NCBI GenBank assembly: GCA_000827325.1
Contig: KN832876.1
Coordinates: 1,612,001 to 1,676,000, forward strand
Reading direction: 5' to 3'
Length of the DNA stretch: 64,000 nucleotides
Origin: Oidiodendron maius Zn
Taxonomy: Eukaryota > Ascomycota > Leotiomycetes > Myxotrichaceae
A program made the position numbers and the translations under genes. Within the stretch, counting starts at the first letter, position 1. Each line of letters opens with the position of its first letter. A model generated the notes under the pieces. That model worked only from the letters and a program-made list of their open reading frames with translations. It did not search any database and was not told the origin of the DNA. This document shows, in pieces, positions 10,677 through 21,648 of the stretch.

Positions 10677-13600
10677 ATGTATTGCATCGAGTGTGGCAAT
10701 CGCTTGCCAGATATCCGAAATGACAGCACCGTTTGCAGTAAATGCAAAACTCCTCTGGCGACATGGTGGGACGAGACCTCGCAAACCTACCGCACGAATC
10801 GCGAATCGATCTTGCCTTTTGCAACCCCGCCTTTCGGAGACAAGACCATGATGTCGCAACGAAAGAACCTACAATCGATAGAGGAGAGATGTTTCCAAGC
10901 TGTTTTGATAGGCTTAGAGATTCGCTATGATTTGACAACTCCTGGATTTGGCCTCAAGGCGATCCCTAATAGTATGTTGGATGTGAAGAAGATGGTAACA
11001 ACCACGCTTGAAAAGAGCTTGCATAAATCGGATGTGAGGTATGTTAAGATCATCTGCTTCATTACAACATTATAGAACAACCCAAACTCACAAATATCTA
11101 TAGAGCCAACCTTGCCAAGAACGTCGAAATTTGGCTCCGACTAAAGAAGATATTCGATCTTGCCCTCCGCTCGCTCTTCAAACGTTCTCTACGCGACCCT
11201 AGGACTGAGAATCCCGTCTCTGATGATCTTGACATTGTTCAAACAACAGATTTGATACTAAAGAATTATGACACGCTGGTAGAGGATTTACATTTATTGA
11301 ATAATTTGTTGGTCATTACCCGAAATATGCTCGCAGTGAAGGAAATTGCCCAAGAGATTTGCGCCAAGGTGCGATTCAATAGGACAGTGCATGAGCTCAT
11401 ATTGCTATGCATTAATGTTACGAGCAAAGGTTGCGATGGGGAGAACATGGACGAGGCGAAGAGGGGAAAGGTTAATACCATTATAGAGCTTTGTATGTTC
11501 TCCTGCTTCGCGAAATGCAAATTACCCGTTAATTCCTTGACAGATAAAAAGCTGTTGGTTACTGCCTTACAGCACACGCATAACTGGACGATGGGCAATG
11601 ACCGTTTCAAGATGTCGTTCTGGTTTGAAGCGTTGTTTGACGATGACCTCAGCAATGATGCCATTCATGAGCTCCCCCCTGATAATTTGGATGTTGCAAA
11701 GGTCCACGAGGAGGTGAGAAACTGGCTTAGGAGAAACTCGCAGAGAGATCAAGTGGCACAAGAGCTATTTAAGAAGTATTCCGCAGAGGCGCTGTTAGGT
11801 CCTAGTGCTGGATTGCTGCCAGAAGAGCCGGATCCAGTCGAACTAGAGAGCAACACAGATGAAGCGACAGGGCCAGTGTGGAAACCAGATTTAGAGGACA
11901 AATACGAGCAAGATCGATTGTATGCAAGGGTTTCGCATGAAGTTGACGTCTGGTGGAAGCGCGTTCGAGATGCCAATTATGAGGGATGGGTAGTCCCGAT
12001 GGAGAGCGTTGAAGGCGCAATTGCTCGGGCAGCTTCTTGCAAGGAGAATGCCATGCACCGCTACATGCCTCGCAGTCAAGACATTGATCACGACTATACC
12101 CAAGAAGAGGGATATGATGAACAGCGCGAAGATACTACTAATACCGGAGACGATGTGGATGATAGGTCAATCCGAGAAGATAATGGAGAAGACGATGATG
12201 ATATAGACGACGAGGAAGATGAGGATGATTCCTATGTTGAAGGTCCACTGCGTGGCTTATTGACGGAAATCCCCAACATTCTAGACACTAAACAGATAGA
12301 GGCGCTGCATATGACCGTCAAGGCTTGTATTGTGGATTCCATGGGATCGGGCCTAACCCCAGCGGGCGAAAACCTTCAAAAGACACGCTGCAAGATGTTC
12401 TTAGCTCTTGACTGTGGCAAGAATCTCCTCCGAGAAATGCTAGTCTTCATTGCTGTTTGGGAGCAGACAGATCAACAATTCATCTTCCAGATCACCGCCC
12501 AAATTATTGAATCCTTCCACCACAATGCTCTACTTCCATACGCCTGGAACTCACTTCGAATTCTCAAAGATATTGTCTCACCTGCTCAAACGGTCCTCCT
12601 TCGGCTGATCAATTACATGTTCCGCGCTCGAAAGGACAGCCCCATTTACGATGACGTGCGAGACTATAACAGAGACGCTAAACTCATTCACTTCTTGTAC
12701 AATTACTTTCGCTGTCGGGTAGTTCCTGACTGCATCGCCCTCATATATGCCCAGGCCCAAATTCGTCAAGCCAAAAGCCACCCAAGTGATTTTCCAGTTG
12801 ATCTTTGGGATATGGAGCGAGCTAGGGATGGGCTGTCCCAATATCTTGATTTTATCTCCGTGATCGCTGATATTACCGAGATGCGGCCGCTTCTTATTGA
12901 ATGGGAGGCAGTCTATGAACTCATAGCTCTCCTTAAAGCACTCGAAGAAGGAGTTGAACGAAAGCCAATTGATGCACGCCCTATGAAGGCGCCCAATAGC
13001 CGTTCGCCATCTCAAGGCTCTGGCTCAGATTCGAGTGGCGCTGCTGTGGAACGTCCTTATGATGAGAATATTCCTAGTGGTAGCCAAGCCCACGCCCGCC
13101 AGCAGACAACTGTGCCACCATTGCATGAGGAACCGCATAAATTCCCCTGGTCTGGTATCAAGATTCAAATATTGATCATCCTCACCTCGCTTGTTGCGCC
13201 AAACAACCAAAGGAGAAGTGGCCCCGGTAACCCCACGGTGCAGAAACAGCTCTTGGACAGAGACGGAATCATGCCTTTGCTAAATTGCTGTGTTTACGAT
13301 GGTCATAACGAGTATTTGAAAGAGAGAGCCACACTCGCCATTAAGTTTCTCATGGAGGGCTGCGAGGAGGCTCAGAATTTTGTCCGAGACTTAGTACCAA
13401 TCAACCAAACTCAAGGTCAACCGCAGGCCTCATCTCAAGTACCTGCCTCCAAGCTGGATGGCAAGCCACTCGGAGTAGGACCCCCGCCACATGTGGCTGC
13501 CGAGATTGCTCAAGCAAATGCTAATGGGGAAGAGTCGAAAAGTAACGCAAAACGAGTCTTGATTTCGGTGGACAATGCGGAAAAGTTTGCAGCTATAACA

Positions 13601-13693
13601 GAGAGTAGTAAGGCCATTGCAGAGCAGTATCGGGAGGTTATGGAGAAAGGAGTCGTTCCGACGTTTGAAGAACTAGGGTTGTATAATCCGTAA
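10677..13693 (+). CDS. CTR86: Ataxin-10/Ctr86 family protein with N-terminal zinc-ribbon-like motif
   Basis: Two exons (10677-11038, 11104-13693) around a 65-nt intron give 983 residues. The C-terminal part has the Ataxin-10 domain (about 810-905): FPWSGIKIQILIILTSLV, then VQKQLLDRDGIMPLLNC and LKERATLAIKFLMEG. The middle is helical and HEAT/armadillo-like, with an acidic stretch rich in D/E (about 485-505). In yeast the family member is Ctr86, essential and poorly understood; human ATXN10 acts in neuronal survival and cytokinesis. The first about 30 residues hold CIECG...CSKCK, two CxxC pairs spaced like a zinc ribbon, open and in frame with the rest. If translation instead starts at ATG 10849 or 10852 (MMSQRKN), this motif is lost. 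S. cerevisiae Ctr86 is much shorter (about 560 residues). Confidence 0.85.
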
Positions 13694-14379
13694 AGAAGGA
13701 ATTTATACGATTGGAAACATTAATGGAATACAAAGCATTGCCAGACGATCGAGGAATGCTTTGCATCTGACCTGCATCATCTTTAGAAAACGCAACTAAT
13801 GGACAAAATGGTGCATTGGGAGGTGTTTGGAAGATACCCTGGACAATATTCATGGATGGGGCAATGAGTACATGTAGCAGATAGACATGATAATGGCGTT
13901 TATGACAACATCATATTTAGGTGAAACTGTAGTACACAATTAATGGCCATCAAATACTGACCCATGCATCTTCAGTAATCTTACCTTGCGGTTATATTTA
14001 TGTCTTGAGCGGAAGTACTGGAGCCGTTAGTATTAAGAATGTTACTCGCCAGGTTCAAGCACATTCGACACACTGCGCGTCTATTCATACCCAAACTTTT
14101 GAACAACCTCACGACCTAGTCTCAATTACATAGGGGCATCTCTAAACCTTAGCCTTTATCAATATAGCGATCACTGATCGTCCTCAACGGGACAAATGGA
14201 GCTATACAGGTTTTACAGTGACAGCCATACGTAGATGCAAGGAAAGCTGAAGTCTGGTGAAATGCTCTTATTCTCTATTACGCTTCCAACTGACTGACAG
14301 GAAGTGTCAAATTGGAGTATGCAAGCCTGAGTGCGGGGTATAAAACGCCATTAACTCCAGAGCCACTATGATTCCATCA
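13694..14379. other. Convergent 3' intergenic region
   Basis: 686 bp between the facing 3' ends of the ataxin-10 homologue and the zinc-binding protein gene. No coding potential or repeat seen. Confidence 0.6.
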
Positions 14380-16256
14380 TCATCGTCGAACATAGGAAAC
14401 CACTTTCATCCACTCTCGGTGTCTTCTGACGTTCTTTATCTTTCGCCCCACGGCCTGCTTCACACGATTTAATCCTATAGCATTGAGACATCCCCCATGG
14501 GCCTTATCACCGTCAGATGATTGCGTACGATATTGGTTAGAGGTGTTGGCTGGATGAGGATAGCTGCTTGTTGCATTCTGAACTGCGTCACCTCCTTCAT
14601 GTTCCTTTACAGTATCTTTAACTAGTGGTGGCAGTGGCTTGTTGGTAAGGGGGTTGAATGCAGGTCTGACTGGTTTGCGAGGAATCATGAAAGGCTTCCG
14701 TTGAGAAACTGACGGAGGGGGGTTTGCGACTTGAGCGTTGTCCATGACAGGCGTGTCTGGGTCAGTCTTCACTGCGCGAATGGTATCGATTTCTTCAGGA
14801 GGAGTTACGAGACCGTAGCGCTGCGTGGCTGGCAGGTAGGCTCGTGACCTCGTCGAAGAAGTGATGACGGCATACCCAAAGTGTTCCTCATCCAGAGTTT
14901 TGTCAGGTGTTTGGGGGAGTTCATCTCGAGGCAGTGCCTTTGACAGGTAAGGAACGTCTGCTTCGCCGCCGGGGTGTAGGGGTGCTGAAGGGGAGTGCAG
15001 ATCATTATTGCCTTCGTCAGCCTCGCTGCTAGACTGGGCAGGTATCATATCTATCGCACTACCCTCAGTGAGATCAGTGCTCTCCTTCTGGAACTCAGGA
15101 ACTGGGTCATTATCGGCATGGTCCTGCACAGTAGAGACCTTCTCCGGTACTGCCATCGTAATTGATGACCTTAATGGTGTATCAAAGCTGACGGTTTTCG
15201 TTAGGACGTTGTAATGACGACTAATGTTGAATCCTTCTCGTTGGATTCTGGACTGAGGGGGACTCTCCGGGGTTTTTAGCCAGGAATTAAGATCTGATGA
15301 CTGTAGAATCGGGTGGGCTGGTGAGGGTGAGAATTGTTCTGTCTCGTCTGCAGGAGCATTGCATGCAGGCTGGCGGTCAAATTTGGATGTATTTGGCGTA
15401 TCCGTTGACCAAGCGCTCTCTGCCTCACATGCGTTGACTAGTACCGGTATTCTCTCGTTCTCTTCTGTCTTTTTGTAGTCCCTCTGCCTCATGTTCAAGG
15501 GGGTGTCTGGCGGAGAGGGTAGGTGTGAAAATCGCTGAGGGAGGGTCGGAGAATCATCCCTGAAGCCTAATTCTGAATTGATCGTAGTTGCTTCGTGAGA
15601 AGTTACATTGTGGGATGAAATCTCGCTTGTCGTTCTATTCCTCGATGCATTGAGGCGCTGAGTGAATAGGGTCTCAGGAACTGTAGCGTGCACTGAGCTC
15701 ACGAATGGGTCCGCATGATCAATCTGCTTCACTAGCATAGATGAGCTTCTCTTATGTGGAGTCCAGCCTGAAGTAGGTATCTAAAAGACCAACGAGTTAG
15801 ATATTGGCAGATATGAACATCTAATGACATGCAGTATACCTTTTCAGTCCTCTCCTCCTTAATAGTGATCTTTACTTCTTCCATTGTTATCGGCTCTTGT
15901 GCGGCAGACCGGTTTACTGGGGGCTTCAGCGCCATTTCTGCTTCGTCTCTCTCTAGCTGCTGGATTTTCTGTCTCCAACGCCGAGCAACTAGCCCAACTT
16001 GGCTGCGGTCAGGTTTACGATGCCATCGAGGGCATAGCGTCAAGAAAGCCAACTCTTCAAGGTACAAATATGAGATCTTCAATGTCTCGCCATCCATTTT
16101 TGTGAGCAGAGATGAGGCTTGAAATATATCATTTTGAGCAAAGAAGAACTTCCTCTGGCCACATTGTTTTCCATTCTTCTTCACGCCGACACAATGGAAT
16201 AGAGGGGAGTCGGGATCAACGTCTAGGATTTTGCGGAAATTCCTAGGAGCCGACAT
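14380..16256 (-). CDS. Unknown protein with N-terminal Cys/His module like that of fungal T5orf172/DUF1766 proteins
   Basis: Exons 16256-15840 and 15780-14380, 59-nt intron, 605 residues. Residues about 15-95 hold HCVGVKKNGKQCGQRKFF, then an L-rich stretch and LCPRWHRK, a C-x8-C...C-x3-H arrangement. This resembles the zinc-binding segment that precedes the GIY-YIG/T5orf172 domain in many fungal DUF1766 proteins, but no GIY-YIG domain follows. The rest is low-complexity, rich in Ser/Pro/Thr, with proline motifs such as PSVSQRKPFMIPRKPVRP and a basic C-terminus (RVKQAVGRKIKNVRRHREW). Function unknown; a nuclear DNA-associated role is only a guess. The exon join is phase-correct (ERTEK/IPTSGW). 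Confidence 0.8.
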
Positions 16257-17861
16257 GACTGCAATAGAAGACAGAAAGGACGCACAATTAGGGTGGAGTA
16301 AAAGTTGTGAGTCTGGGCTTTGGACATGCCCATCCGAGAGGCGAGAAGACGTTCAGCTGAATATATTCCAGGGTGCAACCAGTGGACTTAAGACTTCCTG
16401 GAACATAATGACTTACTGGGTCAATACCTAGGACGGAGAGCATTGTCTGCACATTCACAGCCCCGCGGTTTGAGTGTCTGATAAGGGTGGGGCAATATAA
16501 GGGGCGAAGGGTTGAAACGCAGTTGTCTATTCCCCTTAGGCCTGCTCTGCAGCAAGGAGGGCGCAATCGAACTACGAGCACGGCTGACGAGAGGTACGCC
16601 ACAGGAGTTCATACTTTCCTCATCTTACAGCCTCAGTACAGAGCGGCGCAGCTCAGGGCCATGCAGTTGAGGATGTAGGCGAAGTCAATGCGATTCGTCG
16701 GCATGCGCGAATAGCCGCTCTATTCCCCGCAGAGCGTAATGTGAGACACTCATCGCTCTCCGGGCAGTGGAGGGGCAGTGCATCCAGGTCCAGAAGGCCA
16801 ATGACTGCCGTACGATTGAAGCCGACCCATTGCCTCTTGTGGGCGTATATGGAAAAGTATCGAAATACAGGCCAGGTTCGATCAAACGTAAAAAGTACAT
16901 GACATGCCTGCCACTCCCGTCAACACCTTGGGTATCCCGTCCAAGTCTATGGAGTCGGGTGTTCTCTCGCCTATGCCAAACCACCAGCACTCACTACGTC
17001 ATGAGTTGATATAAATAAGTGCTCAGGCTGTTCCTACGTATACCAGAAACCACAAGGCTTCTGCGTCACCCAAGACGACAGTTTCGCTTGGACAACACTC
17101 GCTCGAACTTGAGACAGATTCAAAGCCCTTGAAACAAATCAAGCTTAAGAACTGAACCACCATCCTGCATAAGTGTGCAGCAAAACCATTTTGTCTGCTA
17201 CACAATCAAAGTATTTCTCAGCAGACCCACGAGAGACCCTCGTCATCGGCTCGAGGTTTAGCTTTCAAGTCACCCTAGCTCAGAATAGTGCGGCGCAACA
17301 ATCGGCGGTTATATTTGCACTTTCTATGTGGAAGTTAGGGGAGTTCGAATCTAGATCCAGCCTCGAACTGCAATAGCACGATTAGTTTCCTTGACAGTGC
17401 ACATGATAAGCCAAAAGCCAAGCTGAATGACCAAAGATGAGGAGTTGTAGAAGAAATAAGAACTCTTCTTCAGTTCTATAGCTGCCAAGTCCAATAAGAT
17501 CAAACATCGGTTGACAACAGAAAGTTTATAATATGCAGCTTGTTCTAGTCGCAAGCCTGGTCAGCTTCTCGATAAAACCGGGCGTCCAGAGCTATCAACA
17601 TTATACGGCAATCCACTCGGGTTGGCTGCTGCGGAGCTGTAGTTGTCGAGGAGGACAGCAATTAAATGCAAGGTAGAAGTTTGGCGAAGGGCAACATGAC
17701 CCGAAGAGACTGGATGCAGAAAATGTAAAGTATTGCTCCATGATAGAGAGAACTCTCTATACAGTCTTTTATCTTTACTGATGGTCGGTCTATCCCTGGT
17801 ATACTCCAAATGAATATTCTTCTCGTCTATCTGCTCCCGATCACCCGAACTTCTAGAACAT
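16257..17861. other. Gene-free stretch, 1.6 kb
   Basis: Upstream of the zinc-binding protein gene and downstream of FSH1. Several short ORFs overlap one another in different frames without recognisable domains. A GTTCGAATC-like string near 17344 lacks a matching A-box upstream, so it is not a tRNA gene. I see nothing definite. Confidence 0.5.
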
Positions 17862-18596
17862 CTAAGTGGTCGAGTCCAGAATTATTTTACCTTTTCCCGA
17901 TGTTTCGCGATACATCCTGAGGACATCCGCTGCAATTTTAGCATTATCTTCTGCAAGTATAGGGAGCCGATGGCCGACATCAAACTCCAATATCATAGCT
18001 TGCTCCCCATCACAATGAACTGATCTCAGCTTTCTGCTCTCATCCCTCCAAGGATCTTGCAGGCCGATGAGATGGAGCGTGGGAATGGTGATCTTGGTAT
18101 CGTTCTCCACCTGCGAGAGATTGTAAGTCAGTGGAGGCGAAGTGCCGTTGCAAATCACTCCAAATGCAAGGCCGGCGCCCCAATCAATGCCCTTGCCCAG
18201 CTGTTGCTCAAGCAGTAGCCCAGTGGCTAGTCTTGCACCTTGCGAAAATCCCAATATGCCCATAAAACCTCTGCCATCCTTCATTATCCGCTCCTTAGCT
18301 AGCCGGCCGAGGAGGATCCGGGTCTCTTCCGGTGTCTCGGCCGGTCCTCTGTCTAAAGTCCATCGAAAATATGGTCCGCAGCCTTCGAAGGAGGGCAGAA
18401 CGTCGGGTCCGGGCCCCGACTCAAAGGGGGCGCTGAGGAACACGAAGTCGAAGTCCGCGGATAGCACTCGTCGTATACGTATCGTCTGTACTTCGAAAAT
18501 TGTTTGGTTTGTGCCACCGCCATGAAGGCACAGGATAGCTGGCTTGGGTCTTAAGACCGTTGATTGCGCGCGAATCGCGCCGGATTGGAGGGACAT
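17862..18596 (-). CDS. FSH1-family serine hydrolase (alpha/beta hydrolase, DUF341)
   Basis: Intronless, 244 residues, the usual size for the family. Seen: the oxyanion segment PAILCLHGGGTN near the N-terminus, the nucleophile elbow GFSQGA, the acid-bearing LIGLQDPW and the histidine of FDVGHRLP. These make a Ser-Asp-His triad. Family members include yeast Fsh1-3 and fungal polyketide-releasing hydrolases such as LovG and CitA. No polyketide synthase is present in this window, so a biosynthetic role is not supported here. The start MSLQSG precedes the conserved RPKPAILCLHGG block by the usual short distance. It is divergently arranged with the isochorismatase-like gene, 587 bp apart. Confidence 0.9.
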   Translation of the reverse strand: MSLQSGAIRAQSTVLRPKPAILCLHGGGTNQTIFEVQTIRIRRVLSADFDFVFLSAPFESGPGPDVLPSFEGCGPYFRWTLDRGPAETPEETRILLGRLAKERIMKDGRGFMGILGFSQGARLATGLLLEQQLGKGIDWGAGLAFGVICNGTSPPLTYNLSQVENDTKITIPTLHLIGLQDPWRDESRKLRSVHCDGEQAMILEFDVGHRLPILAEDNAKIAADVLRMYRETSGKGKIILDSTT

Positions 18597-19183
18597 TAGG
18601 AAGGAACGATGGGGCGGTAAGCTCTATATCTCGTGGGCACAGCTTAGAGCGAGCCTGTGGAATAAGAACAGCTATCTATGCGTCAGAAGAATATCCTTCG
18701 TTCTGCACTCTCGATTGCCGACGATAATCTTTCGATTATGTACCCCACTAGGATCGATGCTATTGGATAAAGAAGCACCAGCGACAAATGGCTCGGACTT
18801 GGACTCGAGAAGGCTGCAACACAAATAGAGACATAGGTACCTTATGTAGCTGCACCACACGGCTTAAGGGAGTTAACAGCTTATTTGGAGTGTTGGACAA
18901 CTTGGATAGGTAATGCCTCTGCAGTCCAGTCATCTCTGGGAAACGGCACGACCCGATCCCGTATGCCTTCCGCCCTCCGATTGACAGGAACAGTGAGCCA
19001 CATTTCGGATCCCGTATGCCTTCCGCCCTCCGATCGACAGGACAGTGAGCCACATTTCGGATCACAAATTCATATTCCAACATCTTCTGAGCTCTTGCCA
19101 GACGGTGGACTTGTAGATTTCTAGATCTTGCTCTGCAATATAACACATACATTTCTTTTCTGACCTACTTGGATAATAACATC
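18597..19183. other. Divergent promoter region containing a tandem duplication
   Basis: 587 bp between two divergent small-hydrolase genes. Apart from the 52/53-bp tandem duplication at 18955-19059 (listed separately), no coding sequence is seen. Confidence 0.6.
18955..19059. repeat. Two-copy tandem duplication (53 and 52 bp)
   Basis: Copy 1 is 18955-19007 and copy 2 is 19008-19059. Both begin GATCCCGTATGCCTTCC and end GAGCCACATTTCG. They differ by one substitution (ATTGAC against ATCGAC) and one A indel (GGAACAG against GGACAG). Such near identity implies a recent duplication. It lies 125-230 bp upstream of the isochorismatase-family ATG. Confidence 0.9.
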
Positions 19184-19837
19184 ATGTCCTCGTCGATCCA
19201 ACCACGTAGAACAGCGCTGCTCGTCATCGACATCCAGAACGCTTTCGTGAACTCTACACACTGGGGCCCTTCTAGAAGTAACTCATCTTTTGAGGCTAAT
19301 GCCAATCGTGTTCTTTCAACCTACCGCTTGTTAGTATCCTCGACCGCCGAAAACTCTTCGTCGTCCCACAAGATAATTCATGTTGCACACGCAGGGACCT
19401 CAAGTGATTCCCCGTTATGTCGAACTTCACCGGGCTTTAAATTTCAACCATTCGCCGAGCCGCTGCCATCGGAGGATGTCATTGAAAAGAACGTCAATTC
19501 GGCATTTATCGGAACTGACCTTGAGGGCATGTTGAGGCGTCATTTTGATGGACAGCCAGGGAAATTGTATCTCATCGGTTTGACCACCGATCACTGCGTC
19601 AGTACCACTACGAGAATGGCGGGGAATTTAGGAGTCTGCGATGCCCCGAATGGGGAAAAGGGTGAGGTTATTCTGATTGAGGATGCAACGGCTGCCTGGC
19701 AGAAGAGTGATGATGGTTTTGACGCGGAACTGGTGCACAGCGTGCATGCAGAGAGTCTGATCGAGTTTTCAAGCGTGAAGAAGACGGATAATGTATTGGA
19801 TTCATGGAAGGTATGGCTTGGAGAACCAAGGAGATAA
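19184..19837 (+). CDS. Isochorismatase-family cysteine hydrolase
   Basis: Intronless, 217 residues. The catalytic triad of the family is visible: Asp16 (VIDIQNAF), Lys102 (EKNVNSAF) and Cys138 (TTDHCVSTT), with the cis-peptide-type GLTTDHCVS loop. Family members hydrolyse isochorismate, nicotinamide, N-carbamoylsarcosine or ureidoacrylate; the substrate cannot be told from sequence. The real start is ATG 19184 (MSSSIQPRRTALLVID). No signal peptide, so probably cytosolic. Its promoter region carries the recent tandem duplication. Confidence 0.9.
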   Translation: MSSSIQPRRTALLVIDIQNAFVNSTHWGPSRSNSSFEANANRVLSTYRLLVSSTAENSSSSHKIIHVAHAGTSSDSPLCRTSPGFKFQPFAEPLPSEDVIEKNVNSAFIGTDLEGMLRRHFDGQPGKLYLIGLTTDHCVSTTTRMAGNLGVCDAPNGEKGEVILIEDATAAWQKSDDGFDAELVHSVHAESLIEFSSVKKTDNVLDSWKVWLGEPRR

Positions 19838-20516
19838 ATTTACCCTTTTTGCCACATTAATAGGCTCCAGCAACTTAATACTCATCGGCGCCTTGTTATA
19901 ATCTATATGCACAAGAGAAGCTTAGGAGAGCATCTATTCGAGGCGATACTTTTCCTCCACCTGACAATGTGGTAATAATGCAACTGAAGCATCTGCAGAA
20001 GCCATAGAATTAAACATTGTTGAATTATACCTCGTCATAGATACGTCCCTTCCATATATCGGGGCGCCCCTTCGCGCATCCTATCTATGACTTCACCCCT
20101 TTCCTAGTCAACGTGTCTAATAACAGAATATGCCAACCCCCCAAATTTAACAATACGCCTGGCCAGACACCGACTCCCTACTCTATTCAATTGATGGCGA
20201 GAAAGAGCGTCAGAATGTGTTACGCAGGCTTGATATATTTAGATACAAAAAGGCGTATATAGCATTGCGAAATTGTTCTAAATATCAGATCTGAGGCGGA
20301 GAATGATACCTTATCATCATAGAATTTTAACCCTTTCCACTCCAGCGAGCGACTATTTCCACTTCGGGTCGAAGTTCACAGAGCTTCTTCTGCGGGGACG
20401 GGGATGTGCTACACATATATAGACATAGACACCAGTATTCTCCTGCATCCCTCTGCTGTCTTACCAATTGGTAGGACTATGCAATATTCCCGGTATATTG
20501 AACGCAGCATTCAAAG
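19838..20516. other. Intergenic, 679 bp
   Basis: AT-leaning region between the isochorismatase-like gene and the secreted-protein gene, containing the latter's promoter (TATATA-type sequences near 20260 and 20416). No gene seen. Confidence 0.5.
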
Positions 20517-21264
20517 ATGAAGTTCACATATGCGATAGTTCTATTTAGCTCGAGCAGCCTTGCCTTGGATCAAAACAACGTTGGTAATGTCGACGACATA
20601 GTTCGCACAGATATGCCAACTGGGAGCATTGCACGCTGCCCACAGGTCCAATGGAGACCTCTTTCACCATATAAATCCATACTGTTCCCAGAACCATGGT
20701 GGTTCCTTCCAGACGCCGACGAAGCAAATAAAGACCATTACGATGTTACCCATCCAACCTTACCACCGAATATTATCCTGCCAGATCCTCTTCTGCCCAC
20801 CGAAAACAAGACTATTAATGGATTGTACACCATTGCAGTTAAAATCTATAAGGCGGATCTCATAAAGCAGGTACGATCCAGGATGCAATCTACTATATAA
20901 TTTTCACATACTAACGACGTTTCAGAAGCAACCGAACAATCAGGACTGTGACAAATGGCTGGCAGCCCTAAACAAGTTCCATGTTATGTGCCGCTGTGTG
21001 CATATGTGGTGGTGGCAATGCTCTGAAGTAGGAGGTGAGAGCTGGGAGAGGGCATTGAGCAAGCAAACATACTTTGCACGGTACCGACGAGTCAAGACAA
21101 TGCTGGACGCCCAAATGAGATATGAAGGGATGGTCAAGTTGGGAAAGCGGCTCACAGAGTTGGCGGCGCAAAACGATACGCTTCTGGATGCGCAATCCAA
21201 AACAAACCATACAGGACAGAAATTGCATGAAGCAGCAATGGACACACAACAGATGTTAAAATAA
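20517..21264 (+). CDS. Predicted secreted Cys/Trp-rich protein of unknown function
   Basis: Exons 20517-20870 and 20926-21264, 55-nt intron with a good CTAAC branch point, 230 residues. The first 16-17 residues form a signal peptide (MKFTYAIVLFSSSSLA/LDQ). The mature part has a tryptophan-rich segment (ILFPEPWWFLPDA), a cysteine cluster around the exon junction (DCDKWLA...MCRCVHMWWWQCSE) and a Lys/Gln-rich helical C-terminus. I recognise no family. Size, signal peptide and cysteines resemble fungal effector-like or surface proteins, but that is an inference. It lies 384 bp upstream of another secreted-protein gene on the same strand. Confidence 0.75.
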
Positions 21265-21648
21265 TAAGGCTCAAATTATAAAATCAACGCTCTTCTGGCT
21301 TGGGATAATACAGAGCAGCATATATTGCACGATTAATCCCCAGTGGTGGTAGACGGATTATTACCAAGCAAGATCTTGCATAACTAGACTTTCCACTTTT
21401 TCATGCTGGCATTTATCCAAGGTGATGACGGTTGTGTGCGGTCCCTGTTTATCAAGCTGATAGATGCATCTTTCTGGAAGCGAGTAGGGGTGCATGTACC
21501 ATGACGTCGCCAGGGCGGGTGTGAAGCTCTCCATACACCTGCCAGGAAATAGATGCCAAGACCTAATATATAAAGAATAGAATGAAGATGTTTTCCACTT
21601 TCCTCTTGTATTCGGTTTATGTGAAAGTTCTGTCGTTTCTATCCCATC
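21265..21648. other. Intergenic, 384 bp (promoter of the APP1-domain gene)
   Basis: Contains a TATATAAAGAATAG-type box near 21568, about 80 bp before the next ATG. Nothing else recognised. Confidence 0.5.

Noticed and set aside
17281-17362. GTTCGAATC-like string near 17344 resembling a tRNA B-box
   Set aside because: No matching A-box, acceptor stem or T-run at the right spacing; not a tRNA gene.
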